A stretch of DNA of 64,000 bases from Aselliscus stoliczkanus. Taxonomy: Eukaryota > Chordata > Mammalia > Chiroptera > Hipposideridae. Where the stretch lies: contig CM066736.1 in assembly GCA_033961575.1 (NCBI GenBank), positions 92,326,852 through 92,390,851 of the forward strand. Direction: 5' to 3'. The notes beneath the pieces are model-generated. The model did not search any database and was not told the origin of the DNA. It was given only the letters and a program-made list of their open reading frames with translations. Both the position numbers and the translations under genes were made by a program. Shown piece by piece: positions 24,430 through 35,992 of this stretch. How positions within the stretch are numbered: the stretch's first letter is position 1; each line of letters begins with the position of its first letter.

Positions 24430-25413
24430 AAAATAATGTTCATGGACTATTTCAAAAAATTGGTCAGTACCATAAAAAGGGAACTGATCAGGCCATAAAA
24501 AGGGAGCATTCATTCCAAAAGATCTAAAATATATGGGCCACATTTCGGACCATAATGCAGTAAAACTATTAGTGAACGACTAACAAGAAACAACACCACC
24601 AAAAACCCTAACATCTAAAAATTAAACTCAGAAATCTCTTGGAAAAAAAAAATCAGAAATGGAAACAAATTATACACATTGAAAATATAATGGAAATAAA
24701 AGTACATATATCAAAACTGTGGAGTCGAGCACAAGCTATATTTAGATAAAAATTCATAACTTTATAACTTGTTGTAGTTAATAAGATGATAGAAAATAAA
24801 CAAACCAAGCATTAAATTTTAGAACCTAGAAATGGAACCAATGGAATCAAGTACCAAAATGTGAAGGAACAAAGCATTAATGAAACTAAAAGAAGACATT
24901 AATAAATAAGAAAGTGAAAAATAAAAAACAAAAAAGAAAAAATCATATTAATAAACAAAACCAAGATGTATTTCTTCAAATTATAAATAAATACTTTGCT
25001 ATTCTGACCAAGAAAAAAAATCAGAGGAAGCACGAATATAAAGCAAAAGGAATGAGAAAAGGATTTAATAATCAATATAGAAGAGGTTAAAAAACATACA
25101 GAAACGCCACATATGCCAATGATGTGGAAATACAAACTGAGTGGAAGGTACAAACATTTCAGAGCAGGTATAAAAATATTTAGAAGACACTATAAGGTGC
25201 TCCAAGAACTACTCCCCATAAAAAGCTCTAGGCCCTGATGTTTGTATAGGTCCAGCCCATCAAAACATCAAGTTAATGTATCATCTTTTTTTTGTTGTTG
25301 GAACCATAATAGTTATTGCAAATTTATTTTAAATTGTCATTGCAAACATTTTAGATGAGCACAAGAATTAAATAAAGGTCATCATCAACACTTCTATCCA
25401 GAAAGAGTCACTC

Positions 25414-25440
25414 TTATTTATTTATTTATTTATTTATTTT
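25414..25440. repeat. (TTTA)n microsatellite
   Basis: Six to seven tandem TTTA units at the edge of an antisense L1-like stretch (about 25290-25545, with 'aggagtggaattgttagatg'). Confidence 0.8.
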
Positions 25441-25834
25441 CACTAGGAGTGGAATTGTTAGATGTAGGCTTATGCACTTTAAATGTTTTAGAACAAGATT
25501 TTCAAGTTGTTCTCTGGAAAGGCAAAACAGTTCATATACTACTTTTAAAACTGTTCTATAACATAGAGAAAATATAGAAACCATTCCAATTCACTTTATG
25601 AGGCTAGTATCATACTGATATAAAATCTGACAAAGACAATAGAAAAAAATCTTTATGTACATAAAAAGAAATCTCAGGCACATAAATGCCCAAATTCTAT
25701 GTTAAATAATAGTAAAATAAATACATCTTTGTGTTAAAAGAATGAAATAAACCCTGTGGAGTTTATTTCAAGAATACAAAAATGGTAAAGAACTGGGAAA
25801 CTTATTGTCACACTAATAGGTTTTGTTGTTGAGG

Positions 25835-25867
<33 letters not shown>

Positions 25868-25876
25868 TAGATATAC
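25835..25876. repeat. (TAGA)n microsatellite
   Basis: Tandem TAGA tetranucleotides with a slight interruption near 25857, grading into TATAGATATA. Confidence 0.85.
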
Positions 25877-25959
25877 ACACATTAATAATTATTTTAATTT
25901 TTGACCATGTTTACACAAAATAAGTAACATAAACTTTGCACATTTTCCTCAATCTCCAG

Positions 25960-26660
25960 CTATTCCCTTATTTTAAAAGATAACCTTTTTGAGGCATATT
26001 TTACATGTCGTATAATTCACCCACTTTAAGTATACAGTTTAGTGATTATTTAGTAAATCTATGAAGTTGTGCAAGCATCACTGTAAATCAGCATTCAAAC
26101 ATTTCCATCACTCCATTAAGATCCCTCATGTTCATTTACTGTTAATGCTGATCTAGGAGGCCACTAATTTATTTTCTGTCTCTATAGATTTGCCTTTTCT
26201 GGACATCTCATACAAATGGAATCACATAGTGTGTGATCTCTTTTGTGACTGTCTTCTTTCACTTAGCATACTATTTATGAGGTCCAGCCATGCCATAGCA
26301 TGTGTCGTTAGTTCTTTCCTTTTTATTACTGATTAATATTCCATTATATGGATACACCACATTTTATTTATCCATTCACCAGTTTGTGGACATTTGTTGT
26401 TTACAATTTTCAGCTCTTATGAATAATTGCTCCTAAGAACATTCATGTGCAAGTTTCCACAAGAATGAATATATAATGAATATGTGTTTTCATTTCTCTT
26501 GGGTATATGCCTATAAGAGGATTTGCTGGGTAATATGGTAACACTATATTGAACATTTTGGGGAGCTGCCTGTTTTCCAAAATGGCTGCACTATTTTACA
26601 TTCCCATCAGTAGTGTATGAGGTTTCCCGTTTCTCCATACCCTTTTAAAAGTAGTGGGTA
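25960..26660 (-). mobile_element. Old L1 LINE 3' fragment, antisense, inserted in sense L1
   Basis: A reversed L1 3' segment: 'ttgaggcatattttacatg', 'gtatacagtttagtgatt', 'caaatggaatcacatagtg', 'cacttagcatactatttatgagg', 'gatttgctgggtaatatgg' and 'ccaaaatggctgcac'. It interrupts the sense L1 listed around it. Confidence 0.75.
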
Positions 26661-26799
26661 CGAAATGGTGTCTCATTCACAATAATAAGTCTTTGGAGAA
26701 ACAAACGTAATTATCTCAGTGATGCCAAAAAAATCATATGATAAAATCCAACATTATTCTTGACAATACCTTAGATGATGATACATAATAGAACTTAAT

Positions 26800-26995
26800 G
26801 TTGGATGCTGTTCTAAGCTTTTTATATAATAATTCATTTAACACAGCAACATTGAGGTAGGGTCTAGTGTTATTTCCATTTTACAAGAGGAGGAATCCGA
26901 AGCACAGCCAGATGAAGTGATTTGTCTGAGTCTACACAACTAGTAAGTCATGGAGCTGGAATTCGAAAGTACACAGTCAGAGTGCAGAGTCCACC
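26800..26995 (-). repeat. MIR SINE fragment, antisense
   Basis: 'gtgttatttccattttacaagaggaggaatccgaagcac' and 'gtctacacaactagtaagtcatggagctggaattcgaa' are a clear reversed MIR core. Confidence 0.75.
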
Positions 26996-27232
26996 CTGCT
27001 AATCCTTAGACTATAATGTGGAGAATCTCATCTCAGTTGGACCCTCAGTGCTACTTAATAGTTCTTCTGTCATTTGGCCTCTTCCTTACCCTTCTCCCAC
27101 TCATCTTTAGCTCTACCTCTACTCTCAACTTTCTGCAGATAACTTATTTACCGTTTCTCAGAGAAAATAAAAGTATACCAAAAAAACAAAACAAAGAAAC
27201 CCACTAATGGAACAAAGTAACAAAGCAGTCTA

Positions 27233-27798
27233 TGAAGTGTGACAATTAAGTTCTTGAACTTGTTGCAACGACATTGCTAACCTTTTTTGATATCAGAGGG
27301 ATTATTCATTATGAATTTGTACTAACTGACAAATAGTTAACCAGGTTTACTATTTGGAAATGCTGGAAAGGCTGCGTGAAAAAGGTAAACGACCTGAGCT
27401 TTTCACCAACAATTCATGGTTCTTACATCACAACAATGCACCAGCTCACATGTCATTGTCTGTGAGAGAGTTTTTAGCCAGTAAACAAATAACTGTATTG
27501 GAACACCCTCCCTACTCACCTGATCTGGCCCCCAATGACTTCTTTCTTTACCCAAAGATAAAGGAAATATTGAAGACATTTTGATGACATTCAGAGCATC
27601 AAGTGTAATACAACGACAGCTCTGATGGCCATTCCAGAAAAAGATATCCGAAATTGTTTTGAAGGGTGGACTAGGTGCTGGCGTCAGGGCATAGCTTCCA
27701 AAGGGGAGTACTTCGAAGGTTACTGTAGTGATATTCAGTAATGAGGTTTGTAGCACTTTTTTCTAGGATGAGTTCATGAACTTAATTGTCCTACCTCA
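27233..27798 (+). mobile_element. Mariner DNA transposon, family B, internally deleted
   Basis: The inverted ends are TGAAGTGTGACAATTAAGTT at the left and TGAGGTAGGACAATTAAGTT on the other strand at the right. They are flanked by TA at 27231-27232 and 27799-27800, which define a 566-bp element. Its body matches the second half of the 1279-bp element at 38756: both share a 'gatatcaga..gattattcattatgaatttgtac' stretch, then the transposase C-terminal half. It therefore looks like the same family after loss of about 700 bp of the 5' half. It sits within old L1 ORF2 sequence, so it is younger than that L1. Confidence 0.92.
27354..27584 (+). pseudogene. Mariner transposase C-terminal remnant (family B)
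   Basis: A 76-codon open frame carries the last part of the DD34D catalytic domain. The second catalytic position reads 'FLHHNNAPAH', where Asp has become Asn. Exactly 34 residues follow to the third Asp in 'APNDFFLY', with 'HPPYSPDL' between. The DNA-binding N-terminus and the first Asp are deleted. It cannot be catalytic. Confidence 0.9.
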
Positions 27799-28010
27799 TA
27801 GTATTTGGTAAAGGTGGCATTTCAGATCAATGGGGAGAAAATGGATTATTCAGTAAATGGTGTTGGAATAATTGGCTATTTGGGAAAAACACTATTTCAG
27901 CTCTATTCCCCAAAATTTTTGTGTTTTAAATTTTATAAAAATTAAAGCCATTAAAATTCTAAAGGAAACAAGATAATATATAATCAGAATTCTGTACCTA
28001 TGTCATTAAT

Positions 28011-29700
28011 GCAGTGGCTTAAATACAGAAGATTAATTTTTAAAATCCTCTCATGTAAGTAGATCTAGAGATAGGCTGCCCCGGCCTGGGGGGCTCCAGG
28101 TAGTCACAAGGCCCAGGTTCTTTTGTCTTTCTATTTTGCCTTCTTAAGCACATGGCATCTGAGAGTCACCTGATGGATTAAGATGGCTGCTGGAAATCCA
28201 GCACTCAGATTTGCATTTCTGGGAAAGAAAAAAGGCCCCACCACTAATCTGAGTCTGCTCTTGTTAAGTAACCTTTCATGAAGTCAACACTTGTGTTCTC
28301 ATCTCATTCATCAGAATTAATCACATGGCCATACCTAGCTGGAAGGAAAGTTGGGAAATGTCGTTTTTTGGTTTGATATCTTGTCATTCCAAATATGGTT
28401 TAAATTTTGTTTTTTTGGAAAAAGGTAAAAATAGATACTGGGTAGCAACTACTAGTTTCTGCCATATTTTAGGTAGGTGAAGCCTTCCTTACCAGACCCC
28501 AAAGCCCACAGCCATAGTAGGCAACTTGACTGATTTTGACAAACACAACAGCAAATTTTTTTAATTTTCTTTTGCGAAGGCATTATAAACAAAATAGGAC
28601 AAAACAGTTGCCATGAATGACATATAATTAATATTCTTAAAGTGTAAAGAAATATATAATCAATAAGAAACAGATTGCCTAGGCCTTTTGGAAAGAAAGT
28701 TTCAATTCTTTAGTTCTTTAAATATACAGTAACATATATATTATAGACAGTACTTAATCTTACATGTAGTTTTGAAAAAAAACCATGCTAACCTTTTTCA
28801 AGGGGAAGCATTTTTTGTTTTGGGGGTGCACATTCTAGGCTCATCAGTACAGTAATGGGCTGTTTGATTTAGGATGGATTCAGCTAGATTTCCTGAAAGC
28901 TCAATTAACTGCTATGGTGAGAATCGCCTGCTTTCAGATTGATAAGAAGATCAAATCATTAGCCATTCTCAGTTCAGTGCTTCATCAGGAAGTGAATAAA
29001 AGTGAAACCATTAGTGGTCATTTTTCTAAATACAAATCACCGACTTTCAAATCCTAGAAAAAGCTTTGCATGTATTTAGCGGTTATTATAGATTGGGATG
29101 TTTTTAACTGAGTTCAGGACTTAGGGACATTCAGAGGGGGCATTGTTTCTGACCAGATGACTTTGACAACAATAAGACAACAGAATTCGACAACAGAAAG
29201 CTGCTTCAGAGCTTTCTGTTAATATCTTCTGATAAACAGGCAAGTTGGAGCCAAGTGATTTTGGCTATTTGGTGTCCTTGGTAACCACTGTTATGAGATG
29301 ATGAATTGAATCAGTTAAAATTAATTTCTTTTGAAAAATCTGCTTCCATGATAAAGTATTGGCTTTGATGTTTAAATGCACAAGAAATGTGTGTGTGTGT
29401 ATGCGCACGCGCACATCATCAGATGTGGAGAATATTTGTAGATACAAACTACAAAGCCTGGTAAATTTAAAAAGTGGGGAAGATGAGGGAAGCCTGCAAG
29501 GGCTCTGCCTTTAAGGACCCTGCTTCTGCCTGAAGAGGGAAGACTTATATAAATGAAGGAACCTGAGGCACAATAGCCACAGTGTGAGCTTTTGTTCAGC
29601 TAGAGAAGTGGTCTTTCTTCCCTTGGGTCTGTGAATGATGTCATGACAAAGCTATTTTATTGTTATAGAAGTTTGGAAAAAGATAGAGAACAGTTTTTTT
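28011..29700. other. Intronic DNA, nothing recognised
   Basis: No assignable gene or repeat. A short GT/GC alternating purine-pyrimidine stretch occurs at about 29390-29414 (GTGTGTGTGTGTATGCGCACGCGCAC), broken here as a possible Z-DNA-prone tract. Confidence 0.4.
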
Positions 29701-29709
29701 CCGAGTATG

Positions 29710-29745
29710 AAATAACTACATATATATCATATTATGTAGTTATTT
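29710..29745. repeat. Perfect inverted repeat with hairpin potential
   Basis: AAATAACTACATA (29710-29722) and its exact reverse complement TATGTAGTTATTT (29733-29745) are separated by 10 nt. The last part of the hairpin, ATCATATTATG, is repeated directly just downstream (29746 on). The region to 29812 is TATATAT-rich. I recognise no element; it could be a small MITE remnant or AT-rich palindrome growth. Confidence 0.8.
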
Positions 29746-30369
29746 ATCATATTATGATATTTCTCCTGTATATATTATTCCCATATATATATTATTCCCT
29801 ATATATATTAGCTCCAAGCCTATTTTTAATGTCAATTTTGGAAGTGTTTTCCTTTGGTCCAGAGAGGTGCCTTAGCTGAGGCCCACATCTATTACAAACC
29901 ATGCATTTCTGGAGATTTACCTTTTGGGGATATTGTCTTGTTAGAAGATGGCAAAGCCAATGCTGGATTGTGTAGCGTGGACTGGGACTGCTGGTTGGCT
30001 CGATAGCAGCACTCCCATCCCCACATTTGGAGTCTGTCGCCAAGGGTGGGCAAGCACAGCCCCATTGTACAGATGTGCCCCAGGTCCCTGCAGGCCACAT
30101 ATTTCCCTAGAGGGGGCCAGTGAGGGATGGATGGTCCTGATTTCAGTTTCACGTAAGATTTTGGCTACTGCTCACTTCAGGATATTTTGCTTGCTCTCAG
30201 AGGAGCTGTAAGATAGAAATTTAAAGTGAAAAAGCAGGAGCGGAGCTATAGCAAGGTAAACCACAGTGTCATTTATAAGATTAGCTGCTTAGAATTTTTT
30301 TTACCATCAAATCTGTCTTTGTTCTATGGTTAAATACTTTCTAAATGAACACTTCAGGGAAAAGCACAT

Positions 30370-30590
30370 ATCCTGGGCAGTCCATGTACACTGTGTTCAA
30401 AGACTGCCTCACCATTTAATAATAGTTGTGTAACTTGGTTAGTTACCTAACTTCTTGGTGTCTCAATTTTCTTACCTGCAAAATGAGGATAATAATGTTT
30501 ATAGGGGAACTGTATAAATGGGGTACAAATGAGATCATGGATTTGGGACAAGGCCTGGCACTTAGAGCTCACTAAATGCTAGCTCTTCTG
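30370..30590 (+). repeat. MIR SINE, near full length
   Basis: 'gttgtgtaacttggttagttacctaacttcttggtgtctcaattttc', 'cctgcaaaatgaggataataatg', 'atgagatcatgg' and 'ggcctggcacttagagctcactaaatgc' follow MIR order. Confidence 0.75.
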
Positions 30591-30854
30591 TTATTCCTCT
30601 TGGGAAAGATTTTTCTGAGTTTCACGAAAACTTGTTGAAGTGACTTCTACCTCATCCTTTACTTTTGCTTTCTTTTACTTCTTCCATGAACCTTTCTTCT
30701 TGTTTTCCACTCAACCTTCTGGTGCTCTACTCCATCACTGTTTTTCTTTATCTATCCCCTCTTTCTACATTTTATCCTCCAGGCTTGTTATTAGCTATTT
30801 GCTGCTGCTCTTCATAAGTGAAATAATAAAATCTAGCTATTCATTTGCCATATT

Positions 30855-31340
30855 TAACAGGAAAGTAATATGTGCGGGATGCTGTCCTTGGTGCTGGAGT
30901 TATTGTGATGGGAGAGAAATGGTCCATGTCCTCAAGGTTACCGTCTAGTGGAGGATATAGATAAGTACACAGGTAATTATAATTTTGTGCAGTAAGTGAA
31001 AGCGTGATGTGTTATGGAAGCTCATAGGAGGGGCACCGAACTTAAACTTGGCAGGAGTGGTGTCAAAGGCAGCTTCCCCAGAGAAGAAATAGGTTCGGAC
31101 ATGTTATGGAAGTGAGAGTTCAAGCAAAGCATTCAGAGGAAGAGTTTTTAGTAAGGAAAACAACATGTGCAAAAGCTTGAATACTTGAAATGCTGTATGA
31201 CCTTAGGGAGTCTGAATGAGCTTAGAGTTGGTGGAGTTGATTTTGGGAGTGAGGGATGTTTACGTGCTGAGAGAAAGTCAGAAAGGTAAATAGAAGGTTG
31301 TGGGCCATGTTAAGAATTTGAATTTTATCTTAAGGGTAAT
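30855..31340 (-). repeat. L2 LINE 3' fragment, antisense
   Basis: A reversed L2 3' end: 'gatgctgtccttggtgctggagtta', 'gtccatgtcctcaaggttaccgtctagtgg', 'gtgcaaaagcttgaa' and 'gtgggccatgttaagaatttgaattttatc'. It is the same region as 17630-18010 and 18905-19450. Confidence 0.65.
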
Positions 31341-31604
31341 AGTGATCTATTTTATGATAGAATCCATAGGATATGGAGTACAGCAGGAAGAAGGTATAAA
31401 GGAAGTCTGATGTTTCTGATTTAGGCAGCGAGGTCATGCAGAGTACAGAAGAAGGAGCAGGTTGAGGGAATGAAAGACTGAATTGGATTTTAGAAATGTG
31501 TGTTTCAGGTATATAGTAATTGTAAACATGGGTACGAAACAAAATGCCAGTTTCAAATCTTATTTTGAAATTATGATAGGGATTACATTTCTTATCCCCA
31601 ACTC

Positions 31605-31607
<3 letters not shown>

Positions 31608-31642
<35 letters not shown>

Positions 31643-31643
31643 T
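31608..31643. repeat. (GT)n microsatellite
   Basis: About 17 GT units with one AT interruption near 31635. The Thr-His repeat in the reverse-strand open frame across it is an artefact. Confidence 0.9.
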
Positions 31644-32939
31644 TTATAATTTGTATGATTCTAATCCTTCTGCCTGTTATTGTATTTTGGTGTGCATAGT
31701 TGGGTAATGATGGCTCAATTATATGTATCCAAGAGGGACCAAAGTGTAAGAAGGACATAGGTGAGGTAGAGGAGAGAATTCAGTATGCATTTCCTGTGAA
31801 GGCAATTAGAATGAGAGTGTTCAGCCTCTGGTATCATAGGAATTGCTTACAGGAACTTGGAAGCAGACGTGCCATTGTAAGTGAGTCCCATGGCCAGAAA
31901 CACGGGCCGATGGTGATCCCAAGGGAAGTGGACGAATGAGGGTTTGGGGGTGAGTGACAGGTAAAGTTTTATCCTGTCTGAAGTCAATCTCAAGATAAGA
32001 GATGTCTCTAAATCAGCTAATTTCATTTAAGAAAACAACCATAGTTTTGTTATTGCCGAATTTACCTAAAAATGTTTGAAGTCTATTTTTATTTCTGGCT
32101 TGTATGGCCTTTGAGATAAAGTCCTATGATACGTTTATTATTACCGGCTGGGCTCTGTAGAGCTGTCTGTGGTTAGTCAGACATCAACTTTTCTTTTGTT
32201 TCCAGTGGAGCCCTCTCTTTCTGGTATTTCAGGATTTGTTAATCAAATCCATGTTTCTATAGTTTACACCAGTCATGACTGTATAATCTTCAATTATGCC
32301 CATGTTAAGTTCGTATTTTAACCATGTTAGTTTCAGTGGGTAGTTTCTCCCCATACAACTGAGCTCTCACCACCATCACTACTCAGGTTTTCCCTTTCTT
32401 CACCTCTCACATACCACCTGATGTGTGGAACTGGACCTGACCTGAACTTCTGGGGCTAACACCCTATAGCATAAATGTGGAATGAGGAGTCTTGCCTAAC
32501 AGGATGCAGCAGACACATATAAGGCTACCTTCTGAGGAAACCTAGCAGTGGTTTCCCAACTCCTTTCTCATTGCCCGCCCTCTCAACTGACAAACATCAT
32601 TTGTTTTGTTTATAACATCTCCCATTACATCTGATCCCTTACACAGATTTAGAGAGCTTCCTAAAGATTCTTGTAATTCACTGAAGTGGAAGGAATGCTA
32701 TCCTGGCCTGGTAAAGTCCACATCATGGACTGAAATTAGTTCTTGGTAGGCAGGGCTGCACAGCACCAGCTGGTGTAGTGTGCATGGCCTCTTCTCCAGT
32801 TCAGGGCATGCCCCTTTGTCTGCCAGCACTGCTCCAGCTGATTTCTCCTGACCTGCCAGCCCCTGGACTTTGCCAGTGTAGATGTTTTCACTGCTGCCCA
32901 TCAGCTGTCCAAATGACCTCCCTCTCTTCACAGCCATAC
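31644..32939. other. Intronic DNA, nothing recognised
   Basis: No coding or repeat signature that I can assign with confidence. Confidence 0.35.
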
Positions 32940-34030
32940 TTCCCAAAGATAATCTGACACTTACTGGGTTTTCTCCTCATCTTCTTCAAACCACTGTCCT
33001 GCAATTCCCACACCCACCACCCTTTATAGTCATCAATGACCTGCTAATTGCTAATCCCAGTGGCCACATATCAGTTATTGGAACGCTGTTGCTTTTGAAA
33101 TGGTAATCACTGCTTCCTACTCTCTTGAATCTTGCCACTCTGACTCCTATTCTTCTTCTTCTCCGTAGGCTTCTTTTCTTCCACTCACCCTTTAAATAAA
33201 TGTTGGTGTTTCCTAATTACCTACCTCCACCACTATTTTTCTCACTTTTTTTTTTCTTGACCCAAGTCATCCCCTCTGCTCTCAAGATTCACCAGCCTCC
33301 AATATGCTGATCGTTCCTAACACATGTTTCCGCCCAGACTGTGCTCAGCTTCAGGCCTGTATGTTTAACTGCCTCCTGGATGTTTCCCTCTCGATAGACG
33401 AAAGTCACCTCAAATCCAGCGTGTCCAAAACAGAATTCATCATTTTGACCTTGATCCTCAGTGTTCTTTTGGTTGAAATATTCTCCTCAGCCCTGATCCC
33501 AACCCCAGGTGTTCCTGAAGTAGCCAAAATGTGGGGCCAGATATGACCCTGCTGCTTTTCTTTGTAAAACTCCTTAGCGGTTCCAGTCAGCTACACGATC
33601 AAGTCCAAGCTTCTTAGCGTGACATATGAGAGACTAATCAGGTCACAGTGTGCCTTCCCTAGTGTTACACTTAACAGTAGAGCGTGCTTTTTTGCTGGTC
33701 TCCGTACTTAAACTGTCCCCTCAGCTGAGAATGACCCTCCTCGTACTCTTGCCCCCTCTCTTCTGGTGGATTCTTCCTAATCATTCTTTTAATGCTTGAC
33801 TTTGAGTCTCTTTTACCTGGATTCATTGTGTTCTTTTTCCTATCACTGTACCTACTTTATCTGTCCATATGTCTGCCTCCTTCATTAGATAGGGAATTCT
33901 AGTGAAGAAACTCATTGATTTGGTGGAAAGGACTGTTTTATTCTTTCTGTTCCCTTCATCTAACTCAGTGACTGAAGTATAATAAGTACTCGATAAATGT
34001 TTGAATAGGTGAAAGTATGAATGAATAACA
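32940..34030 (+). repeat. L2 LINE ORF2/3' end, sense
   Basis: The sense L2 order is kept: polymerase region ('gtcatcaatgacctgctaattgctaatcccagtggcc'), C-terminal domain ('cagcgtgtccaaaacagaattcatcattttgacc', matching the L2 'SKTE' motif), 'actccttagcggttccag', then a 3'UTR ending 'gtgactgaagtataataagtactcgataaatgtttgaatag'. It has the opposite orientation to the L2 blocks at 17.6-22.4 kb. Frames are broken. Confidence 0.75.
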
Positions 34031-35814
34031 TGTGTAGATGGGTATTTCTGGCTGAATTCTGGTCATTGTCAAGTTATGGTACAGAATTGCATTTCACAAA
34101 TTTGAAAGATACTAGCATAATCTGCAAAATGGGCGTTCCCTTTGGGCTTTGTTACTGAAGAGTCTCCTTCTACTGTCATAAAGTGCCCATTTTTTGCCTT
34201 CCCAGTTGTCCTGTTAAAACTAAAAGTCAACTTAACAATAACTGAAAAGAACAAAGAAAACCAAAGAGGACCATCAGCAAATTACATCCATTGGTTTCTG
34301 TGTCTTATGAATCTGAAGGGTTTTCATCAACAAGAACAAAAGGACATTTTTTTGCAATAGTAAAGTAATTGCATTGTTATTACAATATGTATTGTGTCAG
34401 ACAATATTGCTTAGTGGATAATATCTTAAGGATTTAGAATATCTTAGTTGAAAGCCACACTTCCTCCAGAGTACCTACTAGATTTGAGTTTTCAGTGCGA
34501 AAACAAATGTTTCTGTTGTAGAACGTTATCATCAACTTGTTGGAATTCATGCTCAGAGTGTTTTGAGTTGAACAGTTGTCTCAGTGGCATGTAAAGGTTC
34601 ACTAAGAAAGGCAGTATGCTGACGATGCTGTTAACTTGTTAAAAGGATGGAATGCTGCACATTGTACAAAAGGCAGAGAAAAGCCAGCCCCCAAACTGAG
34701 GTGTTTGAATCTGCCCAGTGGTTTTAAAACTGCTTTACTGAGCTCTGAGATTCTGTAGCATTGTCTTGGCTGGAGCTGGACCTAAGGGCAGAAACTGAAG
34801 CTGCCCTTCATTCCCACCGCAGCTACAACAACGATGCTGCTATCTGGTTTATAGAGGTTGGTTCTGTATCATATTTCACTTGATATTGTAGTTGACTTGT
34901 TTGCCTGGACTTGAGTTGTGTAATACAGGGAAATTTTTAAGAGACTAAAACGAGTTGTAATTTCATGTAGTCAGATTTTAAATAGCTCAGGAAGAATGAA
35001 AAAAGGTCTTTCAGAGTTTCACATTGTAACTCCTAAAAGTGGAGAAGATGGGGGAAGACCCCACCATCTTGGAAATTAGTGCTGATGAGCACAAACTGAA
35101 AGGGTTATGAGCACACAGGTGAATGAGCCAGGCAAATTATGCATACATCTAAGAACTTTAAGAGGGCATATGGCATGAAGATATTTCCAAGAATGCTGAT
35201 GGCAAGAATTAATTGGTGTTTTGGAAACATTCAAAGAATAATCAGAAATGTATGATTTTAATTTATAATCAAACCAGGAAGAAAGACATTCCCCTGCCTG
35301 GGGAGAGGCAGTAATAACAGATGCCAGAAGACATCCAATAGATGCAGGAGCAATGCCAGCAGATAGAGTTGGGCAAGTGGCCCAGTCCTCACAGTGGAGG
35401 ATATGTGGAATCTAGAAATTCAAGGCTTCTGAGATTGGTGTCCATCCATGGCAAACCCCTGAGCCAATTTAGCAGATGGTTTGAGAGCACCTAGAAAAGA
35501 AAAGGTACCCCAGAGTTAAGGTACCCCTTATTAAGATTACATCAAAGTAAACTTCCAGCATATCCTTTATTGGTAGATTATACTCTTGACTTCAGTAAGA
35601 TTTTTCATGAGGCTGCTGATGATAACCAACACAAGTATTTTTTCCACTGGGAGCAAAGAAATTGAGCAGGGATGAGGCTCATGTCAGCTGAAGAGAAAAA
35701 CCGCAGAGGCAGGAAGATACTCCTACTTAATGGAGCCAGTACGAATTTGCTTAAGAAAGGAATAGAGAGCTTAGATACACTACTATGTTTATGATAAGAG
35801 TTTCCCATAATACT
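34031..35814. other. Intronic DNA, nothing recognised
   Basis: No gene, RNA or repeat assigned. Small open frames (about 60-80 codons) have no resemblance to known proteins. Confidence 0.4.
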
Positions 35815-35992
35815 GCATTTCTCAAAATGTGAGCCATGAGCCACCCGCCTTTAGAGATACTTAGGGATGTTTAGTTACAATGAAGATTCCTGGGCCTCAC
35901 CCCAGAATCAGGATCTCTATGGGCATAACCCAGGAATCTATACTTTTAACACGCTTCCCAGGCAAATACCAACCACACATAAATTTCAGAGC
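35815..35992 (+). repeat. MER5A-like hAT element
   Basis: 'catttctcaaaatgtgagccatgagc', 'agattcctgggcctcaccccagaatcaggatctc' and 'gaatctatacttttaacacgcttcccagg' are the ordered landmarks of MER5A, a non-autonomous hAT-Charlie transposon common to placentals. It is non-coding. Confidence 0.75.

Larger units (their letters stand above)
24430..28010 (+). mobile_element. Old L1 LINE ORF2, sense, broken by later insertions
   Basis: The sense L1 ORF2 signature is A-rich and ordered: 'ggccataaaaagggagc', 'cataatgcagtaaaactatt', 'aaaattaaactcagaaatctc' (24480-24640) to 'ctccccataaaaagctctaggccctga' (25240). It resumes at about 25550-25830, 26670-26800, and on either side of the mariner: 'ctaatggaacaaagtaacaaag' at 27203-27226, then 'ggtaaaggtggcatttcagatcaatgggga' and 'gtaaatggtgttggaataattgg' at 27806-27880. 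Antisense L1 pieces, a MIR and a mariner have been inserted into it, so it is the oldest layer here. No frame survives. Confidence 0.65.

Noticed and set aside
31330..31758. 142-codon minus-strand frame with a Thr-His run
   Set aside because: It crosses the (GT)n repeat and an L2 remnant; no protein family is recognised.
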